A stretch of 64,000 bases of DNA from the NCBI RefSeq assembly GCF_008693385.1, contig NZ_CP044067.1, forward strand, positions 1,676,501-1,740,500. The letters are read 5' to 3'. This DNA comes from Cupriavidus pauculus. Its GTDB lineage: Bacteria > Pseudomonadota > Gammaproteobacteria > Burkholderiales > Burkholderiaceae. Under the pieces are notes generated by a model. That model saw only the letters and a list, made by a program, of their open reading frames with translations. It was not told the DNA's origin and did no database searches. The position numbers were made by a program, and so were the translations under genes. This document shows positions 42,878 to 51,546 of this stretch, piece after piece (the first letter of the stretch is position 1; each line of letters opens with the position of its first letter).

Positions 42878-44043
42878 GCGACAGCAATCTGCGCGGGGCC
42901 ACCGCGATCGTCGGGGTGGGACAAGCCGGCATGGGCACGGCCCATGGCTTCACCGAAATGGAGATCCTCGCCCAGGCCGCCGCGCGCGCGGTGGCCGACG
43001 CCGGCATGACCATGGCCGATATCGACGGCCTGTGCACGTGCAGCGCCTCGGCGACGATGTGGGGCATGCCCGTGGCCGAGTATCTCGGCATTCGCCCGAC
43101 GTTCCTCGACAGCACGATGCTAGGCGGCTCCAGCTTCGTGGCCCATCTGCTGCCCGCGATGCACGCGCTTGCCTCGGGCGAATGCAATGCGGTCCTGGTC
43201 TGCTACGGCAGTACCCAGCGTACGGGCGCCGTCGATCGCGCTGCCGTGACGAAGATGCGCCAGGTGCTCGATCCCCAGCCCTATGAAACCCCTTACCAGC
43301 CCATGCAGCCGATCAGCGCCTACGCGCTGGCCGCCGCGCGCCATATGGCGCAGTACGGCACCACGCGCGAACAGCTCGCCGAAGTCGCCGTGGCGGCGCG
43401 TGCGTGGGCGCGCCTCAATCCGGAGGCGTTCTCGCGCGATCCGCTGACCATCGACGACGTGCTGTCGTCGCGCATGATCTGCGACCCGCTGACCATTCGC
43501 GACTGCTGCCTCCTGACCGACGGCGCCGGCGCATTCGTCCTCGTGCGCGCCGATCGCGCCAGGGACACGCCCCACGCGCCGGCATACGTGCTCGGCAATG
43601 CGTCGGCCATCTGGCACCGCCAGATCTCCTCGATGCACGACCTGACCGTGACCGCCGCGCAGGAATCGGGCGCGCGCGCCTATCGCATGGCCGGCGTCGG
43701 CAAGGACGATATCGATCTGCTATGCCTCTACGATGCATTCACGATCAATACCATTCTCTTCCTCGAAGATCTCGGCTTCTGCCCCAAGGGCGAAGGCGGC
43801 AACTTCGTGAGCGGCGGCAATATCGCGCCCGGCGGCTCGCTGCCCGTCAACACGAACGGGGGCGGCCTCTCGTTCGGGCATCCGGGCATGTATGGCGTGT
43901 TCCTGATCATCGAGGCCGTGCGGCAACTGCGCGGTGAAGCGGGCGAACGCCAGCAACGCGCGGAGATCGCGCTCGTGCATGGCAACGGCGCGACGCTCTC
44001 GAGCCAGTCCACGGCGATTCTCGGCACCGCGGCCGCGCTGTAG
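42874..44043 (+). CDS. SCP2/SCP-x-type thiolase
   Basis: This 389-residue thiolase-superfamily protein has the SCP-x-like start ATAIVGVGQAGMG. The region AVLVCYGSTQRTG and C-terminal blocks FCPKGEGGNFVSGG and NTNGGGLSFGHPGMYG match the lipid-transfer-protein-type thiolases. These act in side-chain degradation of steroids and branched acyl-CoAs, where they cleave 3-oxoacyl-CoA or catalyse retro-aldol reactions with a DUF35 partner. A nucleophilic cysteine at the usual thiolase position is not obvious near LGGSSFVAH, as in retro-aldolase members. The partner gene precedes it. Confidence 0.83.
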   Translation: MSDSNLRGATAIVGVGQAGMGTAHGFTEMEILAQAAARAVADAGMTMADIDGLCTCSASATMWGMPVAEYLGIRPTFLDSTMLGGSSFVAHLLPAMHALASGECNAVLVCYGSTQRTGAVDRAAVTKMRQVLDPQPYETPYQPMQPISAYALAAARHMAQYGTTREQLAEVAVAARAWARLNPEAFSRDPLTIDDVLSSRMICDPLTIRDCCLLTDGAGAFVLVRADRARDTPHAPAYVLGNASAIWHRQISSMHDLTVTAAQESGARAYRMAGVGKDDIDLLCLYDAFTINTILFLEDLGFCPKGEGGNFVSGGNIAPGGSLPVNTNGGGLSFGHPGMYGVFLIIEAVRQLRGEAGERQQRAEIALVHGNGATLSSQSTAILGTAAAL

Positions 44044-44069
44044 CCGCAACGCTTCATACGGGACACGAC

Positions 44070-44741
44070 ATGATCAACAAGATTGCACCCACGCTGCGCG
44101 ACGCGGTGGCGGGCATCCACGACGGCGCCACCATCATGGTGACGGGCTTCGGCGATGCCGGGCTGCCCGTCGAACTGCTCCATGCGCTCATCGAGCAGGG
44201 GGCGCGCGACCTTACCGTCATCAGCAACAACGCCGGCACCGGCACCACGGGCCTAGCCGCGCTGCTGGCGGCCGGACGCGTGCGCAAGATGATCTGCACC
44301 TATCCCAAGTCCTCGGGCGGCGACGTGTTCCGCGCGTTGTACAAGGAGAAGAAGATCGCGCTCGAACTCGTACCGCAGGGCACGCTGATCGAACGCATGC
44401 GCGCGGCCGGCGCCGGCCTTGGCCCGTTCTATACGCCGACCGGCTACGGCACGCCCATCGCCGAGGGCAAGCCGCAGACCGTGTACGACGGACGCGGCTA
44501 CGTCCTCGAGGAGCCGCTGCACGCGGACTTCGCGCTCGTGAAGGGACACCACGCCGACCGCTGGGGCAACCTCACGTACCGCCTTGCGGCGAGGGGCTTC
44601 GGCCCCGTGATGTGCACGGCCGCCAAATGCGCGATCGTGCAGGTCGATGAGATCGTCCCGCTCGGCACGCTGCCGCCCGAGCAGATCGTGACGCCGGGAA
44701 TTTTCGTGAGCAGGGTCGTGCGGAAGGACAGCCAGCAATGA
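44070..44741 (+). CDS. 3-oxoacid CoA-transferase subunit A (PcaI-like)
   Basis: This 223-residue subunit strongly resembles PcaI/ScoA: IHDGATIMVTGFGDAGLP, LTVISNNAGTGTTGLAALL, FYTPTGYGTPIAEGK, LHADFALVKGHHADRWGNL and a conserved C-terminus (ITPGIFV-like). With subunit B it transfers CoA from succinyl-CoA (or acetyl-CoA) to a 3-oxo acid such as 3-oxoadipate or acetoacetate. No protocatechuate or catechol genes are nearby, so the actual acid is uncertain. It overlaps subunit B by four bases. Confidence 0.92.
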   Translation: MINKIAPTLRDAVAGIHDGATIMVTGFGDAGLPVELLHALIEQGARDLTVISNNAGTGTTGLAALLAAGRVRKMICTYPKSSGGDVFRALYKEKKIALELVPQGTLIERMRAAGAGLGPFYTPTGYGTPIAEGKPQTVYDGRGYVLEEPLHADFALVKGHHADRWGNLTYRLAARGFGPVMCTAAKCAIVQVDEIVPLGTLPPEQIVTPGIFVSRVVRKDSQQ

Positions 44742-45406
44742 ACACCATCAAGAAACTGAGCCGCGACGCGGTCGCGCAACGCGTGGCCGACGATATCGCG
44801 CCGGGCAGCTACGTGAACATCGGCCTCGGCATGCCGACGCTGGTCGCGAAGTACCTCGACCCGAAGAAGGAGATCGTGCTCCACAGCGAGAACGGCATCC
44901 TCGGCATCGGCGACCTGACGCCCGGCGACGAAGGCGACGAAGACCTGATCAACGCCAGCAAGGCACGCGTGCAGCTGATTCTCGGATCGTCGATCTGCGA
45001 CCAGTCGCTGTCGTTCGCGATGATGCGCGGCGGCCATCTCGACGCCACGATCCTCGGCGCGTTTCAGGTGTCCAGCGACGGCGACATCGCAAGCTGGGCC
45101 ACCGACGACACCGAAGGCGTGCCGGGTATCGGCGGCGCGATGGACCTCGTGGCCGGCGCGCGCAAGGTCATCGTGGTGATGGAACACACCACGCGCGAGG
45201 GCAAGCCCCGGCTGCTCGAGCGCTGCACGTTCCCGCTCACCGGCAAGGGCGCGGTCGACGTCGTCTACACCGATCTCGCGGTCATCGCGGTGGATCCGGA
45301 AAAGGGCTTCGTCGTGCAGGCGATGGTGGAAGGCATGACGCCGCAGGCGTTGCAGGCCGTGACCGAGGCACAGCTTACGTTCGCGGAACCGATGATCAGA
45401 CTTTGA
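44738..45406 (+). CDS. 3-oxoacid CoA-transferase subunit B (PcaJ-like)
   Basis: This 222-residue catalytic subunit has the nucleophilic Glu in the conserved LHSENGILGIG. Further signatures are YVNIGLGMPTLVAKYL, RGGHLDATILGAFQVS, DLVAGARKVIVVMEHTTREG and a normal C-terminus. It forms the active enzyme with the preceding subunit A. The pair probably activates a carboxylic-acid intermediate for the thiolase and dehydrogenase encoded upstream. Confidence 0.92.
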   Translation: MNTIKKLSRDAVAQRVADDIAPGSYVNIGLGMPTLVAKYLDPKKEIVLHSENGILGIGDLTPGDEGDEDLINASKARVQLILGSSICDQSLSFAMMRGGHLDATILGAFQVSSDGDIASWATDDTEGVPGIGGAMDLVAGARKVIVVMEHTTREGKPRLLERCTFPLTGKGAVDVVYTDLAVIAVDPEKGFVVQAMVEGMTPQALQAVTEAQLTFAEPMIRL

Positions 45407-45449
45407 CCTGGAAAAGCAGATAGTTGGCCAGACAGATGGAGCGAGACAA

Positions 45450-46412
45450 ATGAACAACAAGATCAGACAATTTATCGGCGGCGTGCTGTTCTCTGCCGCC
45501 ACGGCCGCGAGCGCGGCCGCCTTCCCCGATCGGCCGATCGAGCTCGTGATTCCGTACCCGCCCGGCGGCACCGCGGATGTGGTCGCGCGGCCGCTGTCGG
45601 CCGGATTGCAGAAGGCGCTCGGCGTGCCGGTGGTCGTGCAGTACAAGGCCGGTGCAAGCGGCTCGATCGCGACGCAGTATGTCGCGCGCGCCAACCCCGA
45701 CGGCTACACGCTGGTCATGGTGCTGGCCGCGCATGCGATCAACCCGAGCCTGTATCCCAATCTGCCGTACGACTCGGTCAAGGACTTCGCGCCCGTCTCG
45801 ATGGTCGCCAAGCTCCCGCTCGTGCTGTACACCAATCCCAAATTCGGGCCGAAGACCGTGCAGGAGTTCCTGAGCTACGCAAAGGCGCATCCGGGCCAGG
45901 TATCGGTGGGCTCCGCCGGTAACGGCAACACGAGTCACCTTGCGCTGGAGTTGTTCTCGACGATGGCCGGCGTGAAGCTGCTGCACGTGCCCTACAAGGG
46001 CGGCGGCCCGTCGATCGCCGCCGCGATGGGCGGCGAGGTGAACGCGGTGTTCGCCGGCCCCGACAGCCTGAACCAGGCACAGGCCGGCAGGCTGCGCGTG
46101 ATCGGCGTGACCAGCACGCAGCGGCTGTCGCTGACGCCCGACACCCCGACCATCCAGGAGGCCGGCCTCAAGGGCTATGAGGTGGAAGGCTGGTATGGCC
46201 TGCTGGCGCCCGCGGGCACACCGGCACCGGTCATCAACACGCTCAACAAGGCCGTGGCGCAGGTGCTGGCCGACCCGCAGTTCCGCAAGACCGTGGGCGA
46301 TCTCGGCTATGTGCCGACCGGTTCCACGCCGAGCGGATTCATGGACTACGTCAAACAGGAAATGACGCGGTGGTCGAAGGTGGTGAAGGACGCGAACATC
46401 AAGCTTGAATGA
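45450..46412 (+). CDS. Bug/TctC-family solute-binding protein
   Basis: This 320-residue periplasmic binding protein has a short signal peptide (FIGGVLFSAATAASAAA). The mature start FPDRPIELVIPYPPGGTADVVARPL is the hallmark of the Bug family, which is greatly expanded in Burkholderiales. YKAGASGSIATQYVA and YKGGGPSIAAAMGGEV are further signatures. Such proteins bind carboxylates or amides for TTT-type transport or signalling; no TctAB membrane genes are adjacent. It closes the catabolic operon. Confidence 0.92.
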   Translation: MNNKIRQFIGGVLFSAATAASAAAFPDRPIELVIPYPPGGTADVVARPLSAGLQKALGVPVVVQYKAGASGSIATQYVARANPDGYTLVMVLAAHAINPSLYPNLPYDSVKDFAPVSMVAKLPLVLYTNPKFGPKTVQEFLSYAKAHPGQVSVGSAGNGNTSHLALELFSTMAGVKLLHVPYKGGGPSIAAAMGGEVNAVFAGPDSLNQAQAGRLRVIGVTSTQRLSLTPDTPTIQEAGLKGYEVEGWYGLLAPAGTPAPVINTLNKAVAQVLADPQFRKTVGDLGYVPTGSTPSGFMDYVKQEMTRWSKVVKDANIKLE

Positions 46413-46432
46413 CGCGGCCACGGTTATATAAT
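46405..46432 (+). promoter_or_regulatory. Sigma-70 promoter for the GntR gene
   Basis: TTGAAT (46405-46410) and TATAAT (46427-46432) are separated by 16 bases. This lies across the stop of the Bug gene, 30 bases before the GntR ATG. The regulator therefore probably has its own promoter in addition to any operon read-through. Confidence 0.65.
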
Positions 46433-46461
46433 CCGCAGGCCATTCACCCAGTGACGACGTC

Positions 46462-47196
46462 ATGAAGCCGCGTTACCTCGAGCTGACGGGGCAGTTGCTG
46501 GAAGAAATCGCTTCCGGTGCGTACCCCGTCGGCACCAGCCTTCCTGGCGAACTCGACCTCGCAGACAAGTACGGGGTCAGCCGCGGCACGATCCGCGCCG
46601 CGCTGGATCAGATACAGACACTTGGCCTGATCTCGCGCCGCAAGCGCGTGGGCACGCGCGTCGAATCGCTGACGCCGCGCCCGCCCGAATACGCGCCCAG
46701 CATCTCGACCATCGACGAGCTGATGCAGTACAGCGCGAACACGGAACGCGCGATCCACAGCGTGCGGCATCTGGTCGTCGATATCGACATGGCGCAATAC
46801 CTCGGCTGCGAACCCGGCACGCGCTGGATGGAGATTCAGGCGGGCCGGGTCGATCCCGCGCGCCCCGACCGCGCGGTGACGTGGTACTACGTGTACGTGC
46901 GCAGCGTGGATGGCGAAAAGATTCGCCGCAAGCTCCGGCAAACCGACCAGTTGATCTGCGACCTCGTGTGCGAGGTCAACAACGGGTATGTGCAGGAGAT
47001 TCGCCAGACCGTTCGCGCGGTCGGCATTCCGGAAGCACTCGCCGGACGCCTCGCCGCGGAACCCGGCGCGCACGCCTTGCAGTTCGTGCGGCAATACTAC
47101 GACCAGGCGGGCACGCTGATCGAGGTTTCGGTGAGCCTGCAGCCGGCGGACCGGTTCGCGTACACGACGGTCCTCCACCGCCGGCCGCAGGGATAG
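46462..47196 (+). CDS. GntR-family regulator, HutC/UTRA type
   Basis: This 244-residue regulator has an N-terminal GntR winged helix (LLEEIASGAYPVGTSLPGEL, KYGVSRGTIRAALDQIQ). Its UTRA effector domain covers about residues 85-240 (WYYVYVRSVDG, the ALQFVRQYYDQAG block). HutC-type regulators usually repress a neighbouring catabolic operon and are released by a pathway metabolite. The palindrome in front of the SDR gene is a candidate operator. It converges on the NIPSNAP gene three bases away. Confidence 0.92.
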   Translation: MKPRYLELTGQLLEEIASGAYPVGTSLPGELDLADKYGVSRGTIRAALDQIQTLGLISRRKRVGTRVESLTPRPPEYAPSISTIDELMQYSANTERAIHSVRHLVVDIDMAQYLGCEPGTRWMEIQAGRVDPARPDRAVTWYYVYVRSVDGEKIRRKLRQTDQLICDLVCEVNNGYVQEIRQTVRAVGIPEALAGRLAAEPGAHALQFVRQYYDQAGTLIEVSVSLQPADRFAYTTVLHRRPQG

Positions 47197-47199
47197 CCC

Positions 47200-47526
47200 T
47201 CAGCGCAGCGCCGAGAACGCGGTTGGCGCCAGGAAGTGGTTCTCGATGCGTTCGACGATGGGCCGTTCCGCTTCGGTCGCCGCGCGCGCGGCGATCCATT
47301 CCTTGTCGGCCTGGAACGCATTCCACTTTTCCTCGCGCTCGGCAAGACTTTCCCACTGGAGCATGTACGTCAGCGCGTGATTGCTCGGGCCCGCCAGCGT
47401 GGTCCAGAAACCGATCTGCCTGATCCCGTACTTCTCGAAAAAGCCCAGCGTGGTGGTGTTGAAACGGTCCAGCAGCGCCGGCAGGCGCGTCGGGGCACAG
47501 TGGTAGATGCGCATCTCCACGATCAT
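47200..47526 (-). CDS. NIPSNAP-family protein
   Basis: This 108-residue single NIPSNAP/dimeric alpha-beta barrel protein has MRIYHCAPTRLPALLDRFN, GFWTTLAGPSNHALTYMLQW and WIAARAATEAERPIVERIEN. Function is not known in bacteria, though such genes are frequent next to catabolic operons. It is divergent from the SDR gene at 47649 and may share its control. Confidence 0.88.
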   Translation of the reverse strand: MIVEMRIYHCAPTRLPALLDRFNTTTLGFFEKYGIRQIGFWTTLAGPSNHALTYMLQWESLAEREEKWNAFQADKEWIAARAATEAERPIVERIENHFLAPTAFSALR

Positions 47527-47648
47527 GTGTTTTCTCCGTTATCGCGTTGTTGTCTTGTTCAGGGTCTGACACCGGTCTCGTCAGCGAGATCGGCGCCAAG
47601 ATGGCATTATCGCGATTACCGCAGAAAAATCGACGGGAGATTTGCCAC

Positions 47649-48365
47649 ATGAGCGATACCACCGTGCTGATTACTGGCGCCTCCAAGGGGATCGGGCTCG
47701 CGATCGCACGCCAGCTCGCCGCGCAGGGACACCAGGTCGTCGGGCTCGCGCGCCACGTGGAAGGCGTGACGTTCCCCGGGAAGCTGCTGGCCTGCGACCT
47801 CGCGGACGTGACGCGGACGCAGGACGTACTGGCCTGTCTGTCCGATACCTACGAAGTGGACCGCATCGTCAACAATGTCGGCATCGCCAGTCCGCAGCCG
47901 CTTGGCGCCATCGACTTCGGCACGCTGCAGCAGGTGCTGGACCTCAACGTGCGAGCGGCCATCCAGGTCACCCAGTTCTTCGTGGAGTCGCTCAAGCAGC
48001 GGCGTGCCGGGCGCATCGTCAATGTCGTGAGCCGGGCGATCCACGGCGGCTATGACCGCACCGCCTATTCGGCCGCCAAGAGTGCACTGGTTGGGTGCAC
48101 CCGCACGTGGGCGCTCGAACTCGCGAGCCATGGCATCACGTCGAATGCCGTGGCGCCGGGCCCGATCGAGACCGAATTGTTCCGCAAGTCGCGCCCCGTG
48201 GGCAGCGAGGGTGAGCGCAAGATCCTGGCGTCCATTCCGATGGGCCGGCTCGGTACGCCCGATGAAGTCGCCGCGGCGGTGGGCTTTCTGCTTTCGGATG
48301 CGGCCGGCTTCATCACCGGACAGGTGCTTGGCGTGGACGGCGGCGGCAGCATTGGCGGCCGCTGA
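47649..48365 (+). CDS. SDR oxidoreductase (FabG-like)
   Basis: This 238-residue classical short-chain dehydrogenase has a cofactor site TGASKGIGLAIA and NNVG in place of NNAG (RIVNNVGIASP). The catalytic Ser is in VVSRAIHGGYD and the catalytic pair in YSAAK. The C-terminus is GQVLGVDGGGSIGG. Downstream of the NNVG motif it follows 3-oxoacyl-ACP reductase patterns. The ATG at 47649 follows GGGAG. The substrate is unknown, and the context suggests the adjacent acyl-CoA pathway. Confidence 0.88.
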   Translation: MSDTTVLITGASKGIGLAIARQLAAQGHQVVGLARHVEGVTFPGKLLACDLADVTRTQDVLACLSDTYEVDRIVNNVGIASPQPLGAIDFGTLQQVLDLNVRAAIQVTQFFVESLKQRRAGRIVNVVSRAIHGGYDRTAYSAAKSALVGCTRTWALELASHGITSNAVAPGPIETELFRKSRPVGSEGERKILASIPMGRLGTPDEVAAAVGFLLSDAAGFITGQVLGVDGGGSIGGR

Positions 48366-48374
48366 TCGCCCCCT

Positions 48375-49460
48375 TCAATGACGCAGGCTCGCCTCGATGT
48401 CGGCGAACAGCCGCTCCGCCCAGTTGCGGATCCGGCCATCCCAGCTGACGGTCGTCAGTGAATACGCAAGGATGCGATACACGTCGTTGCGCTGGATCTT
48501 CGACGCCTGGCGCGGATCGAGCCACGCCGGGTTACGGGCCAGCAATACGAGCGTTTCCAGTCCGATAAAGATCGGCCACAGGCTGGCCAGCCGCAGGCGC
48601 AGGGCGCCGCGCGGAATCGCGAGCGTATAGGCCAGCGCCTCGCGGTAATGGTCGAGTGTCTTCCGCAGCAGCGCGTCGAGCACCGGGCGCGCGCGCCGGG
48701 AGGCATCGGGGCCGAGCAGATCCTGCGGTGTCAGACCGAGCGGCGACAACAGTTCCAGTGGCAGATAGCAACGCCCGATACGCAGATCCTTGCCGCAGTC
48801 GCGCAACACGTTGGTCATCTGCAGTGCCTTGCCGAAGCGCACACCCCGCGCGAGCATCACTTCGGGCAGCTCGCGCAGCGTGCCCGGCAGATGGGCATAG
48901 GTCATCGTGGTCCAGAACTCGCCGACGCAGCCCGCCACGAGGTAGGTGTAGCGATCGAGCGCCTCGGCCTCGCGCAGTGCCACGATCTCGCCCGCGTTCT
49001 CGTCGGGGAACGTGCGCAGGTCGAATTCCATCCCGCTCGTCAGCGTCGTGAGGATTTCCCGCACCGCCTGCCGATCCGGGCTTCCGAGTTGCTGCAAGAC
49101 GTCGAGTGCCGGCCCGAGCGACTCGAGCAGCGTGCGCTCGTCGGACTGGATCTGCTGGGTACCCACTTCCGCCGCCAGCTGTTGCAGCAGCCGGTCGCGG
49201 CGCGCGCCCGTCCCTTCCTGCACGCCGTCCGCCGGCGGCACACCCAGAATCTCGTCCCGAAACGCCATCAGCAGCGCGAGCCGCCGCGTGGGCGAGACCA
49301 GCGAGGTGTCGGCGATGGTATCCGCCGCGCGCGCCAACAGATAGGCCAGCCCGATGGGGTCGCGCATGCCTGCCGGGAGGATGCGCATGGTCAGGTAGAA
49401 GGAGCGCGAAACGCCCTTGAGCAGGGGACCGAGCAGGAACGCCCGGGTGTTGTCGGACAT
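48375..49460 (-). CDS. Squalene/phytoene synthase-family enzyme
   Basis: This 361-residue trans-isoprenyl diphosphate condensing enzyme has both aspartate-rich motifs of head-to-head synthases. The first is in LLARAADTIADT and the second in TNVLRDCGKDLRIGRCYLP. SRSFYLTMRILP matches squalene synthases rather than phytoene synthases. It would join two farnesyl diphosphates. No hopanoid (hpn, shc) or carotenoid genes are adjacent, so the product is not fixed by context. The ATG at 49460 is chosen because upstream residues are unlike the family. Confidence 0.85.
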   Translation of the reverse strand: MSDNTRAFLLGPLLKGVSRSFYLTMRILPAGMRDPIGLAYLLARAADTIADTSLVSPTRRLALLMAFRDEILGVPPADGVQEGTGARRDRLLQQLAAEVGTQQIQSDERTLLESLGPALDVLQQLGSPDRQAVREILTTLTSGMEFDLRTFPDENAGEIVALREAEALDRYTYLVAGCVGEFWTTMTYAHLPGTLRELPEVMLARGVRFGKALQMTNVLRDCGKDLRIGRCYLPLELLSPLGLTPQDLLGPDASRRARPVLDALLRKTLDHYREALAYTLAIPRGALRLRLASLWPIFIGLETLVLLARNPAWLDPRQASKIQRNDVYRILAYSLTTVSWDGRIRNWAERLFADIEASLRH

Positions 49461-49559
49461 GGAAACCGCGTGGGTGGGGGAATGTGATCCGCGATTGTAT
49501 ATGGCAACCGCGCCCCCACCCGAAACCGACCGGGCCGGGGCGCCCACGCGGCCGTGCGA

Positions 49560-50222
49560 TCAGTCCGGTGTGCCCGACTTCGCGACAATCTCGCGAATGG
49601 CCTGCTCGAACGCCTCGGGCGGCTGGCCGCCGGTGACCAGATACCGATCGTTGAAGATGATCGACGGCACCGACTGGATGCCCATGCGCTGGTAGTTGGC
49701 TTCTTCCTCGCGCACGTCGTCCGCATAGGCGTCCGTATCGAGCACCGTGCGGGCCTGCGCGCGGTCGAGGCCGGCCGCTTCCACGGCATCGAGGAGCACG
49801 TCGTGGCTCGACGTGTCCCGGTTGTCGCCGAAGTAGCTGCGCAGCAGCGCCATCTTGAGCGCGAGCTGCGCGCCCGCCGGGCCATCTTCACGCGCCCACT
49901 GCAGCAGCCGGTGTGCGTCGAACGTGTTGTAGATATGCGTGCGCGCGCCGAACGTGAAGCCGACGCTCGCGCCGCGCTCGCGGATCATCGCCTGTGCCTC
50001 GAGCACCTGCGCCTCGGTGCGGCCATACTTGCGGCCGATATGCTCGACGATCGGCTCGCCCTCCGGAGGCATCTGCGGATTCAGCTCGAACGGGTGGAGC
50101 ACGATCTCCGCGGACACTTCGTCGCCCAGGCGCTCGAGCGCGCGCTGCAGCGACGACAGGCCGACCGCGCACCATGGGCACGCCACATCGGAGACGACGT
50201 CGATCTTCAGGGATTGGGTCAT
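49560..50222 (-). CDS. DsbA-family oxidoreductase (FrnE-like)
   Basis: This 220-residue cytoplasmic protein has a thioredoxin fold with an inserted helical domain. Its active site CPWC lies in VVSDVACPWCAVGL and the conserved cis-Pro in IQSVPSIIFNDRYLVTG. It lacks a signal peptide. FrnE-type proteins are 2-hydroxychromene-2-carboxylate isomerase-like thiol oxidoreductases linked to oxidative stress. The ATG at 50222 is preferred over an upstream in-frame ATG at 50264. Confidence 0.92.
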   Translation of the reverse strand: MTQSLKIDVVSDVACPWCAVGLSSLQRALERLGDEVSAEIVLHPFELNPQMPPEGEPIVEHIGRKYGRTEAQVLEAQAMIRERGASVGFTFGARTHIYNTFDAHRLLQWAREDGPAGAQLALKMALLRSYFGDNRDTSSHDVLLDAVEAAGLDRAQARTVLDTDAYADDVREEEANYQRMGIQSVPSIIFNDRYLVTGGQPPEAFEQAIREIVAKSGTPD

Positions 50223-50303
50223 GATGCGTAACCTGTAAAACCACAAGTTGACCATCTTAGCCATTTTCGGAAAACCCTGCCGACCGACGGTCTTTCCCCT
50301 TTG

Positions 50304-51353
50304 TCAGCGCGCCTCGAAGGCCGCCAGCTGCTGCAGGCGGCGCTCGCCCTGGTACTTCAGCATCCAGCCCGGGTACTCGGGCGGCAGCGCGCTGACCTTG
50401 TCCAGCATCTCGAGCTCTTCCGCGTTCAGGCGCACACGCGTGGCCGCGATGTTGTCCTCGAGCTGGTCCATGCGCCGCGCGCCGATGATCACCGACGTGA
50501 CGACCTTCTGGTGCAGCAGCCATGCCAGCGCGATCTGCGCGACGGATACCCGGCGGGTGTCCGCGATCGCGCGCATCGTGTCGATCGCGTTGTATGCGCG
50601 ATCGACGTTGACGGGCGGAAAGTCGAACGTCGTGCGGCGGCTGCCAGTCTGCGCGTCGCGGTCGCGCCCGTATTTGCCGCTGAGCAGCCCGCCCGCGAGC
50701 GGGCTCCAGACCATCAGGCCCATGCCCTCGCACTGGAGCATCGGCGCGATCTCCCGTTCGAGATCCCGGCCGGCGATCGTGTAGTACGCCTGCAGCGATG
50801 CAAAGCGCGGCAGGTCGCGGTGCGCCGAGATGCCAAGCGCTTTCATGATCTGCCATGCGGTCCAGTTGGACACGCCGACGTACCGGACGTGGCCCTGGCG
50901 CACGAGCAGGTCCAGCGCATGCAGCGTTTCCTCGATCGGCGTGGCCGGGTCGAATCCGTGCAGCTGGTACAGATCGATATGGTCGAGCTGCAACCGCTTG
51001 AGGCTTGCCTTGGCCGCGTCCAGCAGATGGTGCCGGGACAGGCCGCGCGAGTTGATGCCGCGGGTGCCGGACTCGCCGAAGCCCTTCGTGGCGACGATCA
51101 CGTTCTCGCGCGGCACATTGAGGTTACGCAGCGCCTGGCCGAGGATGACTTCCGAATTGCCGTCGGAGTAGACATTGGCCGTGTCGATGAAGTTGATGCC
51201 CGCTTCGATGGCACCCGCCACGATGCGGTCCGCTTCCGCCTGCTGCACGGTACCGATCTGGCTCCACACGGCGCCATCGCCACCGAAGGTCATCGTGCCG
51301 AGGCAGAGTTCCGACACGAACAGGCCCGTATTGCCGAGAGTGTTGTAACGCAT
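50304..51353 (-). CDS. Aldo/keto reductase
   Basis: This 349-residue NADPH-dependent (beta/alpha)8 barrel enzyme of the AKR superfamily has Asp and Tyr in NFIDTANVYSDGNSE. The catalytic Lys lies in VIVATKGFGE and the catalytic His in DLYQLHGFDP. The C-terminal NADPH-binding part includes VIIGARRMDQLEDN. AAAGGAG precedes the ATG. The divergent AraC-type gene likely regulates it. The substrate is unknown. Confidence 0.93.
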   Translation of the reverse strand: MRYNTLGNTGLFVSELCLGTMTFGGDGAVWSQIGTVQQAEADRIVAGAIEAGINFIDTANVYSDGNSEVILGQALRNLNVPRENVIVATKGFGESGTRGINSRGLSRHHLLDAAKASLKRLQLDHIDLYQLHGFDPATPIEETLHALDLLVRQGHVRYVGVSNWTAWQIMKALGISAHRDLPRFASLQAYYTIAGRDLEREIAPMLQCEGMGLMVWSPLAGGLLSGKYGRDRDAQTGSRRTTFDFPPVNVDRAYNAIDTMRAIADTRRVSVAQIALAWLLHQKVVTSVIIGARRMDQLEDNIAATRVRLNAEELEMLDKVSALPPEYPGWMLKYQGERRLQQLAAFEAR

Positions 51354-51444
51354 GGTTCCGACTCCTTTCCTGCGAAGTTGCAGGGCGAATTATGCGAACG
51401 CCAACCCCCTTCTGAGGTGCCGGATCCTATTGTCTTTTTGCACG

Positions 51445-51470
51445 ATCCTCCAGACCTGCTACTGGAGGAT
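51445..51470. promoter_or_regulatory. Inverted repeat ATCCTCCAG-N8-CTGGAGGAT
   Basis: A perfect 9-bp inverted repeat lies in the 193-base divergent gap between the aldo/keto reductase and AraC genes, just upstream of a TATAAG box at 51491-51496 that could serve the AraC promoter. There is no T-tract, so it is not a terminator. It is a candidate operator for the divergent pair. Confidence 0.5.
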
Positions 51471-51546
51471 TGGGCAGGATTGCATTCCGGTATAAGCTGC
51501 AAACAGTCGCTTCCGATGCGTATCCTCTCGCCCCTTTGCGCCCACC

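Noticed and set aside
42874..44043. Biosynthetic acetyl-CoA acetyltransferase (AtoB/PhaA type)
   Set aside because: Motifs match SCP2-type thiolases with a DUF35 partner. The usual thiolase nucleophile block is not visible.
44070..45406. Firm assignment as 3-oxoadipate CoA-transferase pcaIJ
   Set aside because: Sequence similarity is strong but no beta-ketoadipate pathway gene is nearby, so the substrate is left open.
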